A stretch of 64,000 nt of DNA from Pteria penguin (lineage: Eukaryota; Mollusca; Bivalvia; Pterioida; Pteriidae): positions 52,815,501 through 52,879,500 of the forward strand of contig CM068587.1 in NCBI GenBank assembly GCA_035048485.1. Reading direction: 5' to 3'. The notes beneath the pieces were generated by a model. The model was not told where the DNA came from, ran no database searches, and saw only the letters and a program-made list of their open reading frames with translations. Positions 58,701 through 64,000 of this stretch are shown piece after piece (position 1 is the stretch's first letter; every line of letters starts with the position of its first letter). The position numbers and the translations under genes were made by a program.

Positions 58701-59059
58701 AAAATGAATTGACAAATGAGTCATACCTGGTTTTTCACATTGATATTTAATTTTTGACCACGGCGACCCAGGCCTGCATGACGAGAACGCAAGATTGCCT
58801 ATCTGTGTGCAGCTGATTAAACATGTGAATCGGACCGCTGGAGGATTGTTCGATTGTACTGCATTAGCATTCGGTACAAAAGGACGTTTTGTAGAACACT
58901 CTAAAATTAGAAACAAAGATGTTTAAGTTTTCCAGAAATTCTGCTTTTTACTCCAATTAACGTTATCTTTACTCTTAAAATTAGTCTATGCATGCATTTT
59001 GGAAAAATTGACACTTAAGTCCAAAACAAGTAATACAATTGTAGCCATACTGTAAGATA

Positions 59060-59095
<36 letters not shown>

Positions 59096-59910
59096 AACAA
59101 AACAAAAACAAAACACAACACCGCCTAATAAAAAAAAACCCCAACAGAAATACCAGTGATAGAAAGTATATATTCATACCTTAATCTATTTTTATGCCAG
59201 GGAAACTTACCTGAAATGACACATCGAACTTTTCCATTTTTTAATTTCACAGACGTTTCAAGTTTCCCGCATGCTGAAGAGGCCTCCGAAACCTTTTACA
59301 ACAAGAAAAAACATAATTTATCCTTATTCTACTTAACACCTTCTTTTGTCAGTTTTTGTTTGGTAAGGCTGAAAATTGTCACACATAAATTACCACTAAA
59401 TACCATTTCACCCGCCCTAGAATACCCTTTGTATTAATAGGGGATAGTCTACTTTCCTTTCAATGGCATTTTCTATGGAATTTAATTATATATATATGAA
59501 CCAGAATGGATATAAACTTAGCACCTATTAGTTACGATAAAAGAGAATATTTGATGGTCAAAAAAAAATATGTGCCTTTATTATAATAAATAACGTAATA
59601 TATCCCATCATTATAATGAAAAAGAAACAAAACTTACATCTTTAATATCATGAATAAATGTTGATCCATTGGATTCCAAAAGAAGGGACTCAGTCAGATG
59701 TTCGTTCAGAAGGTCACAGCGCAGCTGATCACGATTGTAGTTAACAACAAGACAGCCTGATAAATGACGGCATTCCCGAAGACACAGCTTGAGTGAGAGT
59801 ATTGCAAATGTTTTCATGTTCTGGACATTCAGAATTTTGTTTTCTATGGCAACAAACTCCAAACTCATCACGTAATGAGTCAGACATAAGCATACGAAGT
59901 GAATGATCAT
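55606..59910 (-). CDS. PAN / sushi-like / TSP1 protein, possibly membrane-anchored (~264 residues)
   Basis: Exons: 59638-59910, 59211-59292, 58727-58900 and 55701-55871, the last perhaps extending to a stop at 55606. Junction phases agree throughout (0, then 1, then 1). Exon 1 gives a signal peptide ([16 protein letters not shown]) and a PAN/Apple-type module ([20 protein letters not shown] then LRCDLL). Exon 2 is a short Cys-containing linker. Exon 3 is a sushi-like module ([15 protein letters not shown] ... [19 protein letters not shown]). Exon 4 is a six-cysteine TSP1 repeat. Reading through the exon 4 donor gives a hydrophobic helix and TAA, which would make a type I membrane protein. Splicing to an unseen exon is the alternative. 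A decayed TSP1 exon and an RT pseudogene lie in the intron before exon 4. Function is unknown; the domains suggest recognition or adhesion. Confidence 0.6.
55701..55871 (-). CDS. TSP1-repeat exon
   Basis: Acceptor TATACCTCTAG, donor CCTA|GTAAGA, phase 1 at both ends as in most TSP1 exons. [17 protein letters not shown] then YRSRTC, TNC, TSC and DPC: all six TSP1 cysteines and the WxxW motif are present. Confidence 0.88.
55964..56118 (-). pseudogene. Decayed TSP1 exon
   Basis: Acceptor-like ACCAG at 56119, then [20 protein letters not shown] and NCNKP, closely following the intact TSP1 exon next to it. The second Trp and the last two cysteines are lost, and a TGA at 55964-55966 ends the frame. 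It is a tandem duplicate of the TSP1 exon that has degenerated. Confidence 0.75.
57077..57374 (+). repeat. 12-bp target duplication around the SINE
   Basis: TCGTATGAATAT occurs at 57077-57088 and again at 57363-57374, exactly at the SINE boundaries. Confidence 0.92.
57089..57362 (+). mobile_element. tRNA-derived SINE, 274 bp, intact
   Basis: The tRNA-like head has an A box (GTGGCCTAGTGG) and B box (GGTTCGAGTCC). The body contains CAGATGAGACATTAAAAACC, GTTAAAGATCCCTCACTGCT and CGGGTGGGTCCG, and the tail is AATCAATCAATC. Perfect 12-bp flanking duplications show L1-type-endonuclease insertion. Other copies in this window are at 23195 (minus) and 49955 (plus). Confidence 0.92.
58351..58726. other. 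Intron sequence
   Basis: Between the RT copy and the sushi-like exon. Nothing recognisable. Confidence 0.4.
58727..58900 (-). CDS. Sushi-like exon
   Basis: Acceptor TTCTAATTTTAG, donor CCAG|GTATGA, phase 1 at both ends. It holds five or six cysteines in a CCP-like order, ending [13 protein letters not shown]. It differs from a classical sushi domain in spacing, so the family is tentative. Confidence 0.7.
59064..59105. repeat. (AAC)n microsatellite
   Basis: About twelve AAC/ACA triplets followed by AAAAC variants to about 59120. Confidence 0.95.
59211..59292 (-). CDS. Linker exon of the PAN/TSP1 gene
   Basis: Acceptor CTTGTTGTAAAAG, donor TCAG|GTAAGT. 27 codons plus 1 base: [19 protein letters not shown], with two cysteines that may belong to the PAN module. 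Confidence 0.7.
59638..59910 (-). CDS. Signal peptide and PAN/Apple exon
   Basis: ATG 59910. 91 codons, donor GAT|GTAAGT in phase 0. The Cys pattern and [20 protein letters not shown] are typical of PAN/Apple modules. Confidence 0.8.
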
Positions 59911-60785
59911 CTCTTAATGTATTTGTTTCCCTTATGACGTTACACAATAGACATTTCCAACATTTAGATCAAATACTAACACTGAAATACCACTCTCTTT
60001 TTAATATATTTGAATGTTGATTTCATCATGTGACACTTAATTTCGGACATATCAACCAATCACTGTCTAACATATAGCTTACACAGTGCAAAATAAATGC
60101 ACAAAAAGTTTGCTTTCTATGAATTCTAGTTCATAGTGTCCAATTACGCGAGTAATTATAACAAAATAATTGACATTTCTTGTGTTCTTAAATAATTTAT
60201 GAAGTGATATGTCGTTATGTGACAAAAATATAAATCTATGTACTTAAATATTCATTACTTTCAAGTATATAAATTAAATGAAATGAATTACTTTAAGACA
60301 AAAGAAAGATATCTGTTTCACCGATTTTCACATATAATATGTATGACTACGATAAAATACCACACGTCACTTGACTTCAAGAACTGCATATAGTTTTTCT
60401 TCTTTTTGGTGATAAAATCGAAAAGTGAAAGACTGCATTATCTACACAATTTTAATTGATAAATTTGCAAATAGAACTACAGCACACGTGAATGAATAAT
60501 TACACCTTACCTTCGTATCCAAACTTAATATCTAGAATATGCAGTAATTGGTAAATTGACATAGTCACAAAGCTAAATGCGATATTTACATTGTTTTAAT
60601 ATATAGATGTATAAGCAATTTTCATTCCTATAGGAAGAGAACATTAGAGCCAAGTTGTTAGTTTTAGGATATCAGAGATATGGAGAGTAAGGACATCGAT
60701 CTGACCTACACTTCATACCTATTATATTAGAACATTATCATAATCGGGCCAATTGTTCCAACCTTTAACCACTGGTTAAGCTAAA
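59911..60785. other. Upstream region of the PAN/TSP1 gene
   Basis: Presumed promoter region of the minus-strand gene; no TATA assigned. The part 60668-60745 is repeated at 61047-61122 (GATATGGAGAGTAAGGACAT). Confidence 0.4.
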
Positions 60786-61014
60786 TGGGGCCAGTTGTTC
60801 GAAACTTTAACCACTGGTTAAGCTAACGAAGGGTTAGAATTCAGCTCACTTTATCTTTGAAATTAGAGGACTTTAAGTCATAGTTAGTGTACTAATTTGT
60901 ACCATATTAAACAAGCTTTATAAAGTAATTTAGATTTTTATGCAGAAATGTTATGAATTTAAGTAACTGTCTCTCAAACTTTAACCAGTGGTTAAAGCTG
61001 AGAACAATTGGCCC
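60786..61014. mobile_element. MITE-like element 1 with palindromic TTAACCACTGGTTAA ends
   Basis: Starts GGGGCCAGTTGTTCGAAACT then TTAACCACTGGTTAA, and ends with the inverse TTAACCAGTGGTTAA and CAATTGGCCCC. The arms are about 35 bp, imperfect. A second half-copy (CCAATTGTTCCAACCTTTAA) abuts on the left at 60748. Confidence 0.75.
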
Positions 61015-61121
61015 CTGTCGGCTAAAATTTGAGAGACGATTTAATTTAGAGATATGGAGAGTAAGGACATCGATCTGACCTACACTTCATACCTATTACA
61101 GTACAACATTATTATCTTTGA

Positions 61122-61310
61122 GCCAGTTGTTCCGACCTTTAACCACTGTTTTAGCTTACTACTGGTTAAAGTTTGAGAGACAATTAATTTAAATTTAAAA
61201 ATTTCTGCTTAAATTTCTACATTACATTACAGTGCTGGTTTCATATGCTATGAATAAATTTAGTTATTAGTTAGCTTAACCAGTGGTTAAAGTTTCGAAT
61301 AACAGGCCCT
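61122..61310. mobile_element. MITE-like element 2, same family
   Basis: Starts GAGCCAGTTGTTCCGACCTT and ends TTAACCAGTGGTTAAAGTTT then CGAATAACAGGCCC. It is preceded by the same ~75-bp flank as element 1, so flank and element were duplicated together. Confidence 0.72.
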
Positions 61311-62140
61311 TGCAGGGAATCATGAATGTCGATATTTGTTAAGGGTAGCGGATTGTTGAGGAATGTATACTGATGTTGCTAGCAAACAGGGGGTGTAACT
61401 TAAACTCGGCATCTGCTTTTGGAGGCTAACATACTCTCCTTTAGTAGATCCATTATACAAATTGTGCATTACGGTGTATTATCATACTAAATTTCAATAC
61501 ACATATACAATAATTTATTACCAGTAACTGTCCTAATATTCCCAATGCATTTCTTTCATTAAAACGATCAATGATCTTCAAAGTCATAGCTCATGCACGA
61601 TGATTTGCTGCATGAAAACTGGTAGATGTGTAAAAGTTTGTCACGTCATTAAAATATTAAAAATAAAATGGGAGAAATAATCGAATTAAATCATATTTAA
61701 AAGCCAATTTGTAGCAATAGCAAACAGAATTTCGGTTTCTCAGATATTTGCGTTACACAATGATACTAATAGAATTTATAAATATTCCAGTTGGTGAGCT
61801 TTAAAATAGAAGTCACAATCTCTCGTGCAAATTATATGGGGAAGGGGTTGAGAAAAGACTATGTAGTATGAAATTTTTGCACACTATTTACTATAATCTG
61901 AATCACCAACAGAAAGACGCCCGATGCTGAAGTGAACAGCATTATTATTCGATGATATACCGAGTTGGTTTAAGTAAAGAAGAAAGACATCACAAATTTA
62001 AAGGAAATTTTTCTAATGTAGAGATGATGGATAAATCCAAACCATAAGTCTAAAAATCATGAAACCAGAGGACATACAAAATCAGTGAAAATGAAAAACA
62101 AGTGGAAAATAACAAAATATGCCTACTTGAAGAGCAGATG
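61311..62140. other. AT-rich sequence without genes
   Basis: Nothing recognisable. Confidence 0.4.
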
Positions 62141-62144
62141 TAAA

Positions 62145-62490
62145 CCCCTGTGATGGAGTGAGATCAGGTGAGTGAGCATCTCCTGCTTGCTAGCAACACC
62201 CGTCACATAAACCCAGTAGAAAGAGTCAAATCGTGTAAATTCCATATGTATTTATATATGGAGAAGTCAAAGTAGGTAACCTTCTAGTACAGAAGGTGTC
62301 AAATCTGTGTAAAATGATCAGAATCGGTCTCAGTCCAGATTATCATTTAAAAGTCTGGATAACGAGATATCATATGGAGTAATAAGAGTCTCGTAACGAC
62401 CGTAGAACTTCCTCAGTGACGTTGCTAGTCTAGCACATATATAACCCTGGTTGAGCAGCTTAACCGAAAGTCGCCTAGCCCTCATGTTGA
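62145..62490 (-). pseudogene. C-terminal RT fragment and 3' UTR piece, minus strand
   Basis: On the minus strand, about 62490-62380 reads RARRLSVKLLNQGY then SLRKFYGRYETLI, matching the C-terminus of the other RT copies. The 3' UTR-type block (GAGTGAGATCAGGTGAGTGA on plus) follows at 62155-62215. Confidence 0.65.
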
Positions 62491-63639
62491 ACTAGAAAGT
62501 TTAAATTCATACATCAATCTATTACTTGCTGGATCAATAAAAATGTTAATACAATATGTGCGAAAACATTATCCAAATATGGATTTATCAGTTTCATCAA
62601 AGACTTCTGCCTACTTTTAGTTGTTGGATGTTGTCTTCATATTTTTATAGTTATTTTTACGTCTTGGTTGATGCTGGGAAAACGCAAATTTTCAGTGCGC
62701 CTGTACTACCCCTAGATTTTTACTTCGAAGTTGACTGTATTGGAAGTTTGTAATTTATTCTAAACTAATGAGTTTCTCCCTGAAGCACAACAGAGTTCTT
62801 AAACGGGATTTTTCTCTTACATTTTGATGTCTTGTATTTTTTTTTTTTATTTTGAATTAGAAAAGTTTTCGGTCTTGTGCATCACTGAAGGGAGTAAGTT
62901 GTACAAATGCGTAAATATAATAGATATTATTTCAACAAAGAATACGTTGTTTCATGAAGTACCACTTAACCGTTTTAGGCACTACTAGCTGTATACTTAT
63001 ACCAGTGCTTAATTATCCTATTACATCACGACAGATGTGACCAGATAGTAGGGAATACCAACTCCTCCATACAATGCACGTGATCCCAACTCCATGTTCT
63101 TCCACTCGTCAGTAATTGGCTATATTTTCCATTTTGTCTTTTATTATAGATATGACCTTTTTACCACTGCTCGGTAGCCCTATGCTTAATTATAAGAAGG
63201 AAACAGGTAATGTGCATCTTTCAAGTTCAATTGAGGTTTGCTCTTGGAATGCTCCTGTTTTCTCTGAAGTAAACAAGAAAGAAGTACCGAGGGATAAACC
63301 ATATCTCAAAGTCCATGGAACAAAGGACAATATCGCGTTCAATGTCATATTAAAAAAAAATGTGATTCCCAATTTAATTGAAGTGAGAGCAGGTGTCCGG
63401 GAGAAGTAAGCGTCTCCTGTAACAGCCGTCGCAAAAGTCCTGCAACAACCATTCAGAGGAAGTAAATACATATACACATACGTGCGGACATAAGCACACG
63501 AATGAGACAAGGACACCGAATCAAATTATCCCATTCTCTGTATGGAATGCTGTTGAACTGAAATTCCAGTGTCGGAAATGTACGTGAACAAATGTCTGTA
63601 TGTATACATATAATGTCAAATCAAGTATAAACGATAGGT
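62491..63639. other. Debris of RT-element 3' UTRs
   Basis: Plus-strand 3' UTR-like block at 63025-63100 (CATCACGACAGATGTGACC) and minus-strand block at 63385-63440 (CAGGTGTCCGGGAGAAGTAA). No intact gene. Confidence 0.5.
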
Positions 63640-64000
63640 TGAGATGGTTAGTTGGTATGATCAGATCCCAAAAAGTCGATTAACATCTCAAATTGGATAT
63701 ATGCATGAGAGGAAGGTATATTGCTACTGAGGAAATAGAAGATGGTAATAATGAAATTAAAATCCTCACGTTTATCATAAAGAGAGATAACTAACGAACT
63801 ATCGTCACTAACTGATAGGAGTATGTCGTGGTAGGAAGCAGAAGATACGCTCTTAGTTGTATCTTTATCTCGAGTTCCTTTAGATATATGATGTTGAAGT
63901 GATCTGTAAATACGGGGTTGTTCATCGACGAAACGTCATCGACATATCTGTATGTAAGATTGAACCCAGAGGCTAATTGCTTATTGACTTTGGAGAGCAG
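63640..64000 (-). pseudogene. Penelope-like RT fragment with YVDD box, runs off the window
   Basis: Minus strand from the window end: KVNKQLASGFNLTYRYVDDV then SSMNNPVFTDHFN and YLKELEIK. After a frameshift come SVSDDSSLVISLYDKREDFN and FIITIFYF. The catalytic YVDD is retained, but the frame is broken. The upstream part lies beyond 64000. Confidence 0.75.

Overview
This is nuclear DNA from an animal, most likely a bivalve mollusc (oyster, scallop or mussel group). It is AT-rich, the genes have introns, and the gene content fits: a Pellino E3 ligase gene, secreted C1q-domain genes with N-terminal coiled coils, and a PAN / sushi-like / TSP1 gene. The repeats also fit: tRNA-headed SINEs with CAAT-type tails, Penelope-like reverse transcriptases, and a large modular repeat bounded by GCTCACCTG / CAGGTGAGC. 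The clade is inferred from this combination; I cannot name the species.

Layout. 1-5.15 kb: two arrays of a 42-bp minisatellite inside a larger duplication with a ~475-bp spacer. 6.69-6.99 kb (minus): a small single-exon gene of unknown function with an ETS-type promoter site. 9.2-9.6 kb: two copies of a tRNA-related repeat. 9.88-19.19 kb (plus): a complete, young Ty3/Gypsy-class LTR retrotransposon with 1041-bp LTRs, a tRNA-Leu primer-binding site, gag, pol and an unusual third gene that joins C2H2-type zinc fingers to a KCTD-like BTB/T1 domain. 19.64-31.28 kb (plus): Pellino in nine coding exons (437 residues). Its introns hold an internally deleted hAT transposon with 8-bp target duplications, a SINE, hairpin elements and a minisatellite that arose from the exon 7 splice donor.

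31.3-42 kb: gene-poor DNA, then a decayed Penelope-like reverse transcriptase copy and a 2.5-kb modular repeat. 42.56-45.81 kb (minus): a two-exon C1q-domain gene, plus a second paralogous first exon upstream with the same splice phase but no C1q exon of its own. 46-55 kb: fragments of retroelements and MITEs and a ~210-bp TA microsatellite. 55.6-59.91 kb (minus): a gene whose exons encode a signal peptide and PAN domain, a linker, a sushi-like module and a TSP1 module. One of its introns carries a Penelope-like copy that was itself hit by a SINE. 60.7-64 kb: MITEs and more reverse transcriptase debris.

The host genes point to innate immunity. Pellino ubiquitylates components of Toll/IL-1 signalling, C1q-domain proteins are soluble recognition molecules, and PAN/TSP1 modules are adhesion or recognition domains. 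I see no evidence that they are co-regulated. The most unusual item is the retrotransposon's zinc-finger/KCTD-like ORF3 in the position where env would sit. The second is the Pellino minisatellite, whose units each carry a copy of a RING zinc-ligand motif fused to a splice donor.
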